Source: Caulobacterales bacterium (lineage in GTDB: Bacteria; Pseudomonadota; Alphaproteobacteria; Caulobacterales; Caulobacteraceae). From it: DNA of 64,000 nt. Below the pieces are notes generated by a model, which worked only from the letters and a program-made list of their open reading frames with translations, was not told where the DNA came from and did not search any database. Below are positions 40,525-51,318 of the stretch, piece after piece. Position 1 is the stretch's first letter, and each line of letters starts with the position of its first letter. Made by a program: the position numbers and the translations under genes. Where the stretch lies: the NCBI GenBank assembly GCA_019510435.1, contig JAEKKJ010000011.1, forward strand, positions 51,252-115,251. The letters are read 5' to 3'.

Positions 40525-41546
40525 GAAGCCCACTCTCCGCCGAAGGCGGCGTCGAAGCGAGCGCGGCCTTCCGCCGCGTCGAACGGCTCGGCGGCCTTGG
40601 GGAGCCGCGCCAGGGCCGCCTCCGCACGGCGCGCGGCGCGGCCCTTGAGATCGCCGGTCCCCGCCACCACCGCCTTCATCTCGGCCATGTCGCCGTTGCA
40701 GTGCAGGACGACGTCGCAGCCGGCGGCCAGCGACGTCTCCGCCCGTTCGCGGAAGTCGCCGGCCAGGGCCTTCATGGACAGGTCGTCGCTCATCACCAGG
40801 CCGTCGAAGCCGATCGCCCCGCGGATCACCCGCTTGAACGCCTTCTTCGAGGTGGTGGCCGGGCGCTTGGGATCGACGGCCGTGTAGATCACGTGGGCGG
40901 TCATCGCCATCGGCATGTCGGAGAGCGCCTGGAACGGCGCGAAGTCGCGGCCGGCCAGCTCATCCCAGGCCGCCTCGACCACCGGCAGTTCCAGGTGACT
41001 GTCGGCCTTGGCGCGGCCGTGACCCGGAATGTGCTTGATCACCGGCAGCACGCCGCCGGCGATCAGCCCTTCGGCGGCGGCGCGGCCCAGCAGGGCGACC
41101 TCCTCCGGGGTCTGACCATAGGCGCGGTCGCCGATGATCTCGTGGCCCTGCGGGTCCGGCACGTCCAGCACCGGCACGCAGTCGACGTTGATCCCGAGCG
41201 CGGCCAGGTCGTGCGCCAGCAGCCGTGCGCCCAGCCGGGTGATCTCGCGCCGCAGCAGCGGGTCGTTGCCGGCCAGCGCGCCATAGGCCCGGCCTGGCGG
41301 GTAGCGCTTCCAGTGCGGCGGCTTCAGGCGCGCCACCCGCCCGCCCTCCTGGTCGATCAGGATCGGCGCGTCCGCCCGCCCCACCGTCTCGCGCAGGGCG
41401 GCGGTGAGCGCGCGCACCTGCTCAGGGCTCTCCACATTGCGCGCGAAGAGGATGAAGCCCCAGGGCTGGACGTCGCGGAAGAACGCCTTCTCCGCCTTGG
41501 TGAGCGTCAGGCCCGAACAGCCCAGGATGCAGGCCGAGGCGGTCAC
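40521..41546 (-). CDS. nagZ: Beta-N-acetylhexosaminidase NagZ (GH3)
   Basis: NagZ removes N-acetylglucosamine from anhydromuropeptides during cell-wall recycling and affects AmpC induction in many species. The 341-residue cytosolic enzyme shows the GH3 motif VIKHIPGHGRAKADSH (catalytic His-Asp dyad) and the nucleophile Asp in LVMSDDLSMKA. GTG 41546 overlaps the ftsN stop as GTGA. It sits between the SPOR gene and scpA. Confidence 0.95.
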   Translation of the reverse strand: MTASACILGCSGLTLTKAEKAFFRDVQPWGFILFARNVESPEQVRALTAALRETVGRADAPILIDQEGGRVARLKPPHWKRYPPGRAYGALAGNDPLLRREITRLGARLLAHDLAALGINVDCVPVLDVPDPQGHEIIGDRAYGQTPEEVALLGRAAAEGLIAGGVLPVIKHIPGHGRAKADSHLELPVVEAAWDELAGRDFAPFQALSDMPMAMTAHVIYTAVDPKRPATTSKKAFKRVIRGAIGFDGLVMSDDLSMKALAGDFRERAETSLAAGCDVVLHCNGDMAEMKAVVAGTGDLKGRAARRAEAALARLPKAAEPFDAAEGRARFDAAFGGEWAS

Positions 41547-42469
41547 CGGACGAAGCAGCTCTTCCCGGCCGCGGTCAGCTTGGCGCAGAACGCCTGGGCG
41601 TCCGCGCGGCTGGCAAAGCCGGTGACGGCGGTGCGGTAGAGCGTGCCGCCGTTCTTCTCGATCTTCTCGATGCTCTTCCCCTTGCCGGCGGCCAGGCCCG
41701 GCGCGGCGGCGACCGCGTCACTCCAGGCCTTGTCGGCGAGCGCCGTCGAGGAGACGGCGCCGATCTGCACCGCCGCGCCGCCGGTCCCCGCGGGCTTGGC
41801 GTCGGCGGCCTTGGGCGCGGGCTTGGCTTCGGCGGGCTTGGTCTCGGCCTTGGCCGCAGGCTTTGCGGGCGCCTTGGCCTCGGCGGGCGGCGCCTTTTTC
41901 AGCTCCACAGCCTTGGGCGGCGGCGTGGCGGCGGCGACCTTCAGGGCCGGAACGGGCTTGGGCGCTGGCTCGGCGGCAGCGGTCTTGGGGGCCGGCGGCG
42001 GCGCGGACGGCAGGGCCGGCCTCAACGCCTGGGCCGCCTGCGGGGCGGGTTGCGGGGTCGTGGCGACCGGCGGCGCGGGGGCCACAGCCACCGGCGTTGT
42101 GGGCCGGGCCTGCGGCTGCTCCGGCGGCGGGGCGAACTTGGGGGGAGCGGGGACGGTCTCCACCGGGCCGCCATTCTCCGAGCGATAGATCTGCAGCCCG
42201 GCGGCTGCGTCCTGCGGCTGGGCGTCGGCCGGCGGCGGCGCCTTGATGCTGGCCACCGGGGCGCCCACGGTCTGCGGCGCCTCGCCGGCGCGGCGCACGC
42301 CGGACTGGTAGAACATGAAGATCGCCGCCACGAGGCCCGCCAGCACCAGGACGCTGAGGATCAGGGTGAAGGGTATCGGCCGCGCCCCGCGCTGGGGCTG
42401 GCGCGGATCGAAGCTGAGTGGCGCATCGGCCGTGGGGGGCGTATAGGCGCCGCGCTCGTGGTCGGACAT
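41543..42469 (-). CDS. ftsN: FtsN-like SPOR-domain cell division protein
   Basis: The 308-residue protein has a short cytosolic N-terminus, one membrane helix (about residues 34-53, FTLILSVLVLAGLVAAIFMF), a long Pro/Ala/Lys-rich periplasmic linker, and a C-terminal SPOR domain (about 230-308) with GFASRADAQAFCAKLTAAG. SPOR domains bind denuded glycan at the septum. Topology and position upstream of nagZ match Caulobacter FtsN. ATG 42469 starts MSDHERGAYTPP; the longer frame is rejected. Confidence 0.85.
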   Translation of the reverse strand: MSDHERGAYTPPTADAPLSFDPRQPQRGARPIPFTLILSVLVLAGLVAAIFMFYQSGVRRAGEAPQTVGAPVASIKAPPPADAQPQDAAAGLQIYRSENGGPVETVPAPPKFAPPPEQPQARPTTPVAVAPAPPVATTPQPAPQAAQALRPALPSAPPPAPKTAAAEPAPKPVPALKVAAATPPPKAVELKKAPPAEAKAPAKPAAKAETKPAEAKPAPKAADAKPAGTGGAAVQIGAVSSTALADKAWSDAVAAAPGLAAGKGKSIEKIEKNGGTLYRTAVTGFASRADAQAFCAKLTAAGKSCFVR

Positions 42470-42629
42470 CGCAGGAGGCTCCGAGAAACCGGGCGCGCGA
42501 ACGGCTCGCGAATCGCGCGCGTGAGGCGTCAGTCTAGCGGACCTGTCCGGGTCCGGAGCGCCCCGCCGACGCGATTCCTGTGCACGGCGGGGGGCGGAAT
42601 TGGGGCGGGGCCCGGAAATGCGCGCCGGC

Positions 42630-42866
42630 TCAGCCGCCCAGCGCCCCAAGGTCCGTGGTGTCCATGCCATAGCGATGGAAGAGCGCCCGGAACTCGCCAA
42701 GCTCGTCGGCCGAGACCTTGCCGGCCCGCAGCTCGATCTGCAGGTCGCGGCCGCGGTTGTAGACGCGGGCCACCGCGCGGATCCGCTTCAGCCAGGTGAA
42801 GAAAGCGGTCTCGTCGCCGGGCGAATAGAAGGTCGGCCCGCGCACGACCAGGGTCTCGGCCGCCAC
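42630..42866 (-). CDS. Small conserved-type hypothetical protein (78 aa)
   Basis: The frame begins at GTG 42866, 3 bp after the dgt stop, and gives a 78-residue protein (VAAETLVVRGPTFYSPGDE... ending TTDLGALGG). It looks folded, with a mixed alpha/beta pattern and balanced charge (ETAFFTWLKRIRAVARVYNR). No family was recognised. In many alphaproteobacteria this position between dgt and ftsN holds argS, which is missing here. Confidence 0.65.
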   Translation of the reverse strand: MAAETLVVRGPTFYSPGDETAFFTWLKRIRAVARVYNRGRDLQIELRAGKVSADELGEFRALFHRYGMDTTDLGALGG

Positions 42867-42868
42867 GC

Positions 42869-44047
42869 TCAGTTCCAGACGTCCAGGTGGAACAGCTTGC
42901 GGTGCTCCTCGATGGCGAAGCGGTCGGTCATGCCGGCGATGTAGTCGCAGACCACGCGCGCGCGGCCCGCCTCGTCGCGGCCCTGGCAGCGGGCGAACCA
43001 CTCGCCCGGCAGCACGTCCGGCTCGGCCATGAACAGCTGGAACATCTCCGCCAGGATCCGCCGCGCCTGGCTGCGCGTGCGGTTGACCTTCCAGTGGCGG
43101 TACATCCGCTCCATCAGGAACGCCCGCAGCTGCGACAGGTCCTCGACCATGTCGCGGGAGAAGGCCAGGAGGGCATGGCCCAGGACCCGCACCGCCTCGG
43201 GCGATCCGACATGGTCCGCCGCGGCGCGCCGGCGAGTCTCGTCCAGCACGTCGTCGACCATGGCCCCGATCATCCGGCGCACCGCCTCCAGCCGCAGGAT
43301 CCCCGGCTCGCAGTCCGGGTAGTCCGCGCGCGCCGAGACCACATGCGGGCCGATCAGGGGCACGTGGGCCAGTTCCTCGAGGTTGAACAGGCCGGCCAGC
43401 ACCCCGTCGTCCACGTCGTGGTTGTTGTAGGCGATGTCGTCGGAGAGCGCCGCCACCTGGGCCTCGGCCGACGCCCAGGTGTCCAGCCGCAGGCCGTACT
43501 GCGCGTCGAATTCCGAAATCGCGCTCCACGAGGGCTTGGCCAGCTGGTCCACCACCGGCCCGTTGTGCTTGATCACCCCCTCCAGGGTCTCCCAGGTGAG
43601 GTTCAGGCCGTCGAAGCGCGGGTAGCGCCGCTCCAGCTTGGTGACCACGCGGAAGGTCTGCACATTGTGGTCGAAGCCGCCGTAGCCCTGCATCTGGACC
43701 TGCAGCTCGTCCTCGCCGGCGTGGCCGAAGGGCGGATGGCCCAGGTCGTGGGCCAAAGCGATGGTCTCGGCCAGGTCGGCGTCGAGCCCGAGCGCGGTGG
43801 CCAGCGAGCGGGCGATCTGCGCCACCTCCAGGGAGTGGGTCAGGCGGGTGCGGAAGTGGTCGCCCTCGTGGGCCACGAAGACCTGGGTCTTCTCCTTCAG
43901 CCGCCGGAACGCCGTCGAGTGGATGATGCGGTCGCGGTCGCGGGCGAAGTCGGTGCGGGTGCGGCTGTGCGGCTCGGCGACCTTGCGGCCGCGCGACGCA
44001 GCCGGGTCCTCGGCGTAGGGGGCGCGGACAGGAACGGATACGGCCAT
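42869..44047 (-). CDS. dgt: Deoxyguanosinetriphosphate triphosphohydrolase-like protein
   Basis: The 392-residue HD-domain enzyme hydrolyses dNTPs to nucleoside and triphosphate, helping set dNTP pools. Metal ligands are visible as His71 ([12 protein letters not shown]), His100-Asp101 ([17 protein letters not shown]) and a later Asp ([13 protein letters not shown]). ATG 44047 starts [15 protein letters not shown], the family N-terminus. It is divergent from erpA, a common pairing. Confidence 0.93.
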   Translation of the reverse strand: MAVSVPVRAPYAEDPAASRGRKVAEPHSRTRTDFARDRDRIIHSTAFRRLKEKTQVFVAHEGDHFRTRLTHSLEVAQIARSLATALGLDADLAETIALAHDLGHPPFGHAGEDELQVQMQGYGGFDHNVQTFRVVTKLERRYPRFDGLNLTWETLEGVIKHNGPVVDQLAKPSWSAISEFDAQYGLRLDTWASAEAQVAALSDDIAYNNHDVDDGVLAGLFNLEELAHVPLIGPHVVSARADYPDCEPGILRLEAVRRMIGAMVDDVLDETRRRAAADHVGSPEAVRVLGHALLAFSRDMVEDLSQLRAFLMERMYRHWKVNRTRSQARRILAEMFQLFMAEPDVLPGEWFARCQGRDEAGRARVVCDYIAGMTDRFAIEEHRKLFHLDVWN

Positions 44048-44130
44048 CAAACCCTTCTCGGCGAAGGCCCCTTGGTCGAAGCCGTCATCGCCCTCATATA
44101 GTCGAGGCCTGACCAACGTCTAACGGAAGC

Positions 44131-44463
44131 ATGACCACCACCGAAGTCACCCTCTCGCCGGCCGCGGCCGACCGCATCCGCGCCATCGGGGCCAAGGAAG
44201 GCCGCCCGGTGATGTTGCGCGTGGCGGTGGAAGGCGGCGGCTGCTCCGGCTTCCAGTACCTGTTCGACCTGGTCGACGCGGCCCAGGACGACGACCTGCG
44301 CGTCGAGCGCGACGGCGCCGCGGCCCTGGTGGACGTGGTCTCCCTGGCCCTGCTCAAGGGCTCGGAGATCGACTTCGTCGACGAGCTGGCGGGGGCGGAA
44401 TTCCGGATCAGGAACCCGAACGCGAAATCCAGCTGCGGCTGCGGCGTCAGCTTCTCGATCTAG
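44131..44463 (+). CDS. erpA: Iron-sulfur cluster insertion protein ErpA (A-type carrier)
   Basis: The 110-residue protein carries the three cluster-binding cysteines of HesB/IscA/ErpA proteins: Cys38 (GGGCSGFQY) and CGCG near residues 102-104. It passes Fe-S clusters to apo-enzymes. Whether it is the ErpA or IscA paralogue cannot be certain; the gene pair with dgt is typical for ErpA in this group. Confidence 0.9.
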   Translation: MTTTEVTLSPAAADRIRAIGAKEGRPVMLRVAVEGGGCSGFQYLFDLVDAAQDDDLRVERDGAAALVDVVSLALLKGSEIDFVDELAGAEFRIRNPNAKSSCGCGVSFSI

Positions 44464-44490
44464 GACCGCGCAGGCTTCAGCCGGCGCGAA

Positions 44491-45276
44491 TCAGCGCGGC
44501 TGGCGCAGCGGCGTCTCCGGCCGCGGCGCTTGCGGTGTGATGAGCGGCGGCGCTCCGGGCGGCGGCGCCTCCTGGATCCGCGTCGACTTGCTCGGCTGGA
44601 ACAGCTCGGGATGCTCCGGCAGGTCGGCGCGGAACTCGTCGTAGCGCACCACCCACACGGGCTTGCCCTTGCGCAGGTAGCTGACCATCAGCGGGGCCCC
44701 TCGCCGCTCGTCCATCAGCAGCGCCACCGTCTGGTCGCCCGCCGTGAGCGCGTGCAACGCCGCGGTGGTCTCGCCCCAGGCCAAGGTTCGCCGAACCTCG
44801 GGCGCATTGGCGGCGACGAAAGCCGCTTCGCAGCCGAACTCCAGCGCCTGGAACGCCGGCGGCAGGTCCGCCAGGTTTGGCAGGATCGGCGCATGCACCT
44901 CGAACTGCGGCCCCGCATCACGGCTGTGCCGACCGGACCGGGTCGAGGCGTCGACGATCCAGATGTCGGGCTCGGAGACGATGAAGAGCATCTTGGCCCC
45001 GTTATGGCTGGGATCGGGCGGCTCCTCGGTGCGCATGTAGATCGAGCTGCGGCGGTACATCAGCCGCGGCTGGGCGCGCGGATCGGCCGCCGCCAGCCCG
45101 GGGCTGACGTTGCGCACCACCAGCCGCACCAGGGTGTCGGGCGCGCAGCCGCCGGGCGGCGCCACCACCGGCGGAAGGTCCATGGTCGGCCCTTCCAGCG
45201 CGGGCGGCGGCTTAGGCAGCGACGGTGGCGGGGGCGCAGCCGCGGCAAGGGCCAGGATCGACAGGAGACGCAGCAT
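44491..45276 (-). CDS. Hypothetical exported protein, Pro-rich termini
   Basis: The 261-residue protein starts with a short hydrophobic signal (MLRLLSILALAAAAP), a Pro-rich stretch, a central globular part with conserved-looking KMLFIVSEPDIWIVDASTRSG and LLMDERRGAPLMVSYLRKG, and a Pro-rich C-terminus. No known domain was recognised. ATG 45276 is used; GTG 45291 is possible. It converges with erpA. Confidence 0.6.
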   Translation of the reverse strand: MLRLLSILALAAAAPPPPSLPKPPPALEGPTMDLPPVVAPPGGCAPDTLVRLVVRNVSPGLAAADPRAQPRLMYRRSSIYMRTEEPPDPSHNGAKMLFIVSEPDIWIVDASTRSGRHSRDAGPQFEVHAPILPNLADLPPAFQALEFGCEAAFVAANAPEVRRTLAWGETTAALHALTAGDQTVALLMDERRGAPLMVSYLRKGKPVWVVRYDEFRADLPEHPELFQPSKSTRIQEAPPPGAPPLITPQAPRPETPLRQPR

Positions 45277-45440
45277 CGCGCGATGGTTCACGCTGGGGCC
45301 GTACGGTCAAGCCAGGCGACCCCACTTCCCGCCGGCCGACCGCGCGCCGCCTGCCCCACGCCGCCAGCGCCCGCCGCTTGACCGTCCCCATTGAGCGGCG
45401 CGCCGGGCGCCCCTAGCTTGCTGGCGCTCTGGAGGACCCG

Positions 45441-46235
45441 ATGCGCATCGCCACCTGGAACGTGAACTCGGTCAACGCGCGGCTGGAGACCGTCGTGCGC
45501 TGGTTCGAAGAGGCGAAGCCGGACGTGGCGTGCCTGCAGGAGATCAAGTGCGTCGACGAGAAGTTTCCCGCCGAAGCCTTTGAACGGCTTGGCTACAACA
45601 TCGCCGTCCATGGCCAGAAGAGCTACAACGGTGTGGCCATCCTCTCGAAGACCCCGCTGGAGGACGTGCGCAAGGGCCTCCCCGTTTTCGAGGACATCGG
45701 AGGCGACGGCGACGACCATGCCCGCTACCTCGAGGCGGTGGTGTCGGGCCCGCAGCCGGTGCGGGTGGCGTCGATCTACCTGCCCAACGGCAATCCGATC
45801 GGGACGGAGAAGTTCGCCTACAAGCTCAGCTGGATGGGCCGGCTGCACCGCCACGCCCAGAACCTGTTGGCGCTTGAGGAGCCGTTCGCCCTGGTCGGCG
45901 ACTACAACGTCATCCCCGAGCCGCGCGATGCCGAATTCCCCGCCAACTGGACCACCGACGCCCTCTTCCAGCCCGAGAGCCGCCGCGCCTTCCGGGCCCT
46001 GAAGAACCTGGGCCTCACCGAGGCCTATCTGCAGGCGGACGGCGCGCCCGGCGCCTACACCTTCTGGGACTACCAGGCCGGCGCGTGGCAGCGGAACAAC
46101 GGCATCCGCATCGACCACGCCCTGCTCTCGCCCCAGGCGGCCGACCGGCTGCTGGGCGTCTCCATCCACCGCGATGTTCGCGCCTGGGAAAAGCCCTCGG
46201 ACCACGTGCCGCTGGTGGTCGAGCTGGACGCCTGA
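45441..46235 (+). CDS. xthA: Exodeoxyribonuclease III
   Basis: AP endonuclease and 3'-exonuclease of base-excision repair. The 264-residue protein has the EEP-fold motifs: MRIATWNVNSVNAR at the start, CLQEIKCVDEKFP with the metal-binding Glu, LVGDYNVIPEPRDAE with Asp and Asn, and RIDHALLSP / KPSDHVPLVVEL with the catalytic Asp-His pair at the end. Confidence 0.96.
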   Translation: MRIATWNVNSVNARLETVVRWFEEAKPDVACLQEIKCVDEKFPAEAFERLGYNIAVHGQKSYNGVAILSKTPLEDVRKGLPVFEDIGGDGDDHARYLEAVVSGPQPVRVASIYLPNGNPIGTEKFAYKLSWMGRLHRHAQNLLALEEPFALVGDYNVIPEPRDAEFPANWTTDALFQPESRRAFRALKNLGLTEAYLQADGAPGAYTFWDYQAGAWQRNNGIRIDHALLSPQAADRLLGVSIHRDVRAWEKPSDHVPLVVELDA

Positions 46236-46278
46236 GCCGGCGGTTTAGGCGACTCGCCGAAAGGCGTAGCCTTGCGCC

Positions 46279-46971
46279 ATGGACGAGGCCGCGCGGCTGA
46301 TCACCCTGCTCGCGCTCGCCGGGGGCGCGCTGACGCTGCTCGGCGCGGTCTTCGCGTGGTTCCTCGACGAGACGCGGCGGATCCGGCGCACCCTGCGCCT
46401 GGCGCTGGGCGCGGAGCCTGAGCCGTGGCTGGCCGCGTGCGGACGCGGCGTCGGGATCGGCTTCAACCTGGCCACGGGCGAGCTGGCGGTCACCTGGGAC
46501 AGGGGCGGCTGGCGCCTGGGCTATGCCATCGCCGAGCTGATCGGGGTGGAGTTGATCGTCGACCGGCGCGTGGCGGCCCGGGCCTTCCGGGGCGAGCCGC
46601 GCCGGCCGCTGGACCATCTGGACGCGCCGCAGGAGCGCGTGCGCCTGCGCTTCGTCTTCGACGATCCTGGCAGGCCCGACTTCGACATCGACCTGTGGCG
46701 GCCGGAGGACGTTGGCCGGCGCGGCCGCCTGGAGCCCGAAGAAGCGCTGCACGAGGCCAACCGCTGGCTCGCCCGCATCGAGGCCCTGCTGCGCCGCCAT
46801 CCGCCCCGCCCCGCGGCGATCCCCGCGCCCTTGGCGCTCGCCCCGCCGCCCGCCGCGCGTCCGGCCCCAGCCACCTCACCGCCGGCCGGCCCGCTGTTCG
46901 AAGACGCCGGGCCGCCGTGGGACGACGACGAGGACGAGATCACCGGCGATCCGGAAGACGCTATAACTTGA
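46279..46971 (+). CDS. Hypothetical protein with N-terminal membrane helix
   Basis: The 230-residue protein has an N-terminal membrane anchor (ITLLALAGGALTLLGAVFAWFL), a soluble domain of about 140 residues (with GIGFNLATGELAVTWDRGGWRLGYA), a Pro/Ala-rich linker and a very acidic C-terminus. No domain was recognised. It follows xthA by 43 bp. Confidence 0.6.
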   Translation: MDEAARLITLLALAGGALTLLGAVFAWFLDETRRIRRTLRLALGAEPEPWLAACGRGVGIGFNLATGELAVTWDRGGWRLGYAIAELIGVELIVDRRVAARAFRGEPRRPLDHLDAPQERVRLRFVFDDPGRPDFDIDLWRPEDVGRRGRLEPEEALHEANRWLARIEALLRRHPPRPAAIPAPLALAPPPAARPAPATSPPAGPLFEDAGPPWDDDEDEITGDPEDAIT

Positions 46972-47017
46972 CGATGTAAATTCATCTGTCAGTCTCGTGC
47001 AGGAGGAGCACTCCGCC

Positions 47018-47710
47018 ATGCCGAACCTGATCGCCGCCGCCCTCTACTTCGTGCTGCTGCACCTCTTGGTGTCGGGCACCCGTGTGCGCGACGCCCTGAC
47101 CGGCGCCATCGGCGTGGGGCCCTACATGGGGCTCTTCTCCGCCGCCTCCGCCGCGGGGCTGGCGTGGTTGGGTTTCGCCTTCGCCGGCGCCCTCGGCACG
47201 CCGGGCGACCGCTTCTACTGGGACATCACCCCGGCCGCCCGCTATGCGCAGGTCGTCGTGCAGCTGGTCGCCATGCTGCTGATCGTGCCGGGCCTCACGA
47301 CGCCCAATCCCACCAGCGTGCGCCAGGAAGGCGCCCTGGACCGGCCCGACGTGGTCAAGGGCATGCTGCGGATCACGCGGCACCCGTTCCTGTGGGGCGT
47401 GGCGGTCTGGGCGGCCGGGCACCTGATCGTCAACGGCAATACCGCCTCGATCATCCTCTTCGGGTCCCTGCTGCTGCTGGGGCTCTTCGGCACGTCCAGC
47501 ATCGACGCCAAGCGCCGCCGCGCCCTGGGCCCCAAGTGGGACACCTTCGCCGCCCAGACGTCGAACGTCCCCTTCGCTGCGATCATCGCGGGCCGCCAGC
47601 AGCTGAGGCTGGGCGAGATCGGCTGGTGGCGCATCGCCCTGGGCGTCGCCATCTGGGCGCTGTTGGCCTGGGCGCATCCCTATCTCTTCGGAGTCCGCGC
47701 CCTGCCCTGA
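47018..47710 (+). CDS. NnrU family membrane protein
   Basis: The 230-residue protein has about six to seven membrane helices and the NnrU pattern, including LLVSGTRVRDALTGAIG and GMLRITRHPFLWGVAVWAAGHL. NnrU is linked to nitrite/nitric-oxide reduction in some denitrifiers, but many homologues, as here, sit without denitrification genes. ATG 47018 follows AGGAGG (spacing slightly long). Confidence 0.85.
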   Translation: MPNLIAAALYFVLLHLLVSGTRVRDALTGAIGVGPYMGLFSAASAAGLAWLGFAFAGALGTPGDRFYWDITPAARYAQVVVQLVAMLLIVPGLTTPNPTSVRQEGALDRPDVVKGMLRITRHPFLWGVAVWAAGHLIVNGNTASIILFGSLLLLGLFGTSSIDAKRRRALGPKWDTFAAQTSNVPFAAIIAGRQQLRLGEIGWWRIALGVAIWALLAWAHPYLFGVRALP

Positions 47711-47719
47711 GGTGTCGCC

Positions 47720-48397
47720 GTGGTGTTGCGTATGGTTGCGCAGACGGTCGCGTGGGTGGCCGTCGTCGGGGTCCTGCTCTTCTGGCCGGCCGGCCGGCTG
47801 GACTGGCCGCAGGCCTGGGTGTTCCTGGCGATCGTGCTGGCCTGCAGCCTGGGCCTGGGCTTCTGGCTGGCGCGACGGGACCCCGGCCTGCTGCGCGAGC
47901 GCCTGAGGCCGGTCGGCCTCAGCGAGCCCGATCCGGTGAACCGCGCCTACATCACCGCCATGATGGTCGGCTTCCACCTCTGGTTCGTCTGGATGGGCCT
48001 TGAGGCGCGGCACCGCGAGAGCCAGCCGTGGCCGGCGTGGGCCCAGGCGCTCGGCGCGGCCGGGGTCCTGGCGTGCCTCGCCATCGCCGGTCTGACGTTC
48101 CGCGAGAACAGCTTCGCGGCGGCCACGATCAAGCTGCAGGCCGAGCGGGGTCAGAGGGTGATCGACACCGGTCCCTACGCGGTCGTGCGCCACCCGATGT
48201 ACGCCGGCGCGATCTTCTGGATGTTCGGCATGCCGCTGCTGATCGGGGGACCCTGGGATCTGCTGATAGGAGCGGCCGCCATGGCGGTGGTCGTCGTCCG
48301 GCTGCTGGGCGAGGAGCGGATGCTGGCGGCGGGCCTGCCCGGCTATTCGGCCTACATGCGCCGGGTGCGGTGGCGCCTCGTGCCTGGGATCTGGTGA
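47720..48397 (+). CDS. Isoprenylcysteine carboxyl methyltransferase-like membrane protein
   Basis: The 225-residue membrane protein has about five helices and the ICMT/PEMT signature VIDTGPYAVVRHPMYAGAI with a conserved GEERMLAAGLPGYSAYMRRVRWRLVP end, which binds S-adenosylmethionine in the family. The substrate (lipid or isoprenylated group) is unknown. It follows the NnrU gene by 9 bp, and both share RHP-type motifs. Confidence 0.85.
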   Translation: MVLRMVAQTVAWVAVVGVLLFWPAGRLDWPQAWVFLAIVLACSLGLGFWLARRDPGLLRERLRPVGLSEPDPVNRAYITAMMVGFHLWFVWMGLEARHRESQPWPAWAQALGAAGVLACLAIAGLTFRENSFAAATIKLQAERGQRVIDTGPYAVVRHPMYAGAIFWMFGMPLLIGGPWDLLIGAAAMAVVVVRLLGEERMLAAGLPGYSAYMRRVRWRLVPGIW

Positions 48398-48400
48398 GGC

Positions 48401-49090
48401 TCAGCCGAGCGCGAAGTCCACGGCCGCCTCGCAGTGGGCGACGGCGGTGTCCACGGTCGGCAGCGGCATCTCGGCCGGGTCGAGCAACAGGCCGATCTCG
48501 GTGCAGCCGAAGACGATCCCGTCGCAGCCTGCGGCTTGGCCGCGGGCGATCATCGCCAGCACTTCGGCCTTGGAGGCCGCGCGGATCACGCCCTGGCACA
48601 GCTCGTCGTAGATGATCGTGTGCAGCCGGTCGCGGTCGGCCTTCTCCGGCGTCAGCGGCTCAAGGCCCAGCTCGGCCAGCCGGTCGCGGTAGAACGCCTT
48701 CTCCATGGTGAAGCGAGTGGCCAGCAGCAGGGGCCGCTTCACGCCGCGCGCGGTCAGCGCCGCGGCGGTGGCGTCGGCGATGTGGATCACCGGCGCGCGC
48801 ACCGCGGCCCGGATCTGCGGGGCGTTGAGGTGCATGGTATTGGCGCAGATCACGATCGCCTGCGCGCCGGCCGCCTCCAGCTTGCGCGCCGCCTCGGCCA
48901 GGATCGCGCCGGTCGCGTCCCAGTCGTCGCGGGCCTGCAGCTCGGCGACCGGCGCGAAGTCCACCGACCACATCACCAACTCGCACGAATGCAGCCCGCC
49001 CAGGCGCTCGCGCACCAGGCGGGTCAGCTCGCGGTAGTAGACCGCCGTGCTCTCGGCGCTGATCCCGCCAATCAGGCCCAGGGTCTTCAC
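48401..49090 (-). CDS. Aspartate/glutamate racemase family protein
   Basis: The 229-residue protein carries both catalytic cysteines of the two-base racemases: Cys82 (VICANTMH) and Cys196 (IVFGCTEIGLLL). The N-terminus (MKTLGLIGGISAESTAVYYREL) is of the YgeA/aspartate racemase type. Which amino acid is used cannot be read from sequence. It follows ilvD directly (1-bp gap), suggesting cotranscription. Confidence 0.88.
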   Translation of the reverse strand: MKTLGLIGGISAESTAVYYRELTRLVRERLGGLHSCELVMWSVDFAPVAELQARDDWDATGAILAEAARKLEAAGAQAIVICANTMHLNAPQIRAAVRAPVIHIADATAAALTARGVKRPLLLATRFTMEKAFYRDRLAELGLEPLTPEKADRDRLHTIIYDELCQGVIRAASKAEVLAMIARGQAAGCDGIVFGCTEIGLLLDPAEMPLPTVDTAVAHCEAAVDFALG

Positions 49091-49091
49091 G

Positions 49092-50822
<1,731 letters not shown>

Positions 50823-51318
50823 GGGTCTCAAAGGCTCCGCGACTTGGCGAGCCCTCTCTAAGGGCGGGCCGCGGCGGGTGGAAGGGCCTGTGCGGAACCG
50901 GGTGGACTGGACCCGCCGCCACAGGGCGCGCCAGCGGGGGGTGTTGCACCGCGGGATACCGCACCTTCGATTTTTCAGGATTCCCTTGCGGGATCGGGGG
51001 AATCCGCGCGTTTGCAAGCGCGAACGCGTCGAAATCATGACCATGAATAGATGGCTTAAACAAACAAGGCGCGCCCGAGGGGCGCGCCATAGGTTGCATC
51101 TGGGATGTACCACGTCAGAACATGAACATAATCCCGCTGAATCCTGCTGTCCACAGGGCGGAGCCGGATGGACATTCGAGCGCGCCTGCAAAGCTGAGTG
51201 AATCAAATTCAGTTATCGGCGTTCAACGCTCGCATTTGCGTTGACGGTCGGCATCCCGTGGGACAGCTTGGATTCGAAGCGCAGGAATAGCGCTCAAAGG
51301 CTGCGGGGAGGCAGTTCA
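50823..51318. other. 496-bp intergenic region between ilvD and a TonB receptor gene
   Basis: No gene was found. The sequence is less GC-rich than its surroundings, with AT-rich stretches near 51040-51065 and 51190-51240 that probably hold the two divergent promoters. A perfect hairpin at 51068-51088 is listed separately. Confidence 0.6.
51068..51088 (-). terminator. Terminator-like hairpin without an assigned gene
   Basis: GGCGCGCCC-GAG-GGGCGCGCC is a perfect 9-bp stem with a 3-base loop. On the minus strand it is followed by TTGTTTGTTT, resembling an intrinsic terminator. No minus-strand gene ends upstream of it, so it may close a small RNA or attenuate the leader of ilvD. Confidence 0.5.

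Noticed and set aside
42866..43529. Upstream extension of the small gene after dgt (299-codon frame)
   Set aside because: The extension overlaps dgt in another frame and is Arg/Gly/Pro-rich; only the last 78 codons look protein-like.
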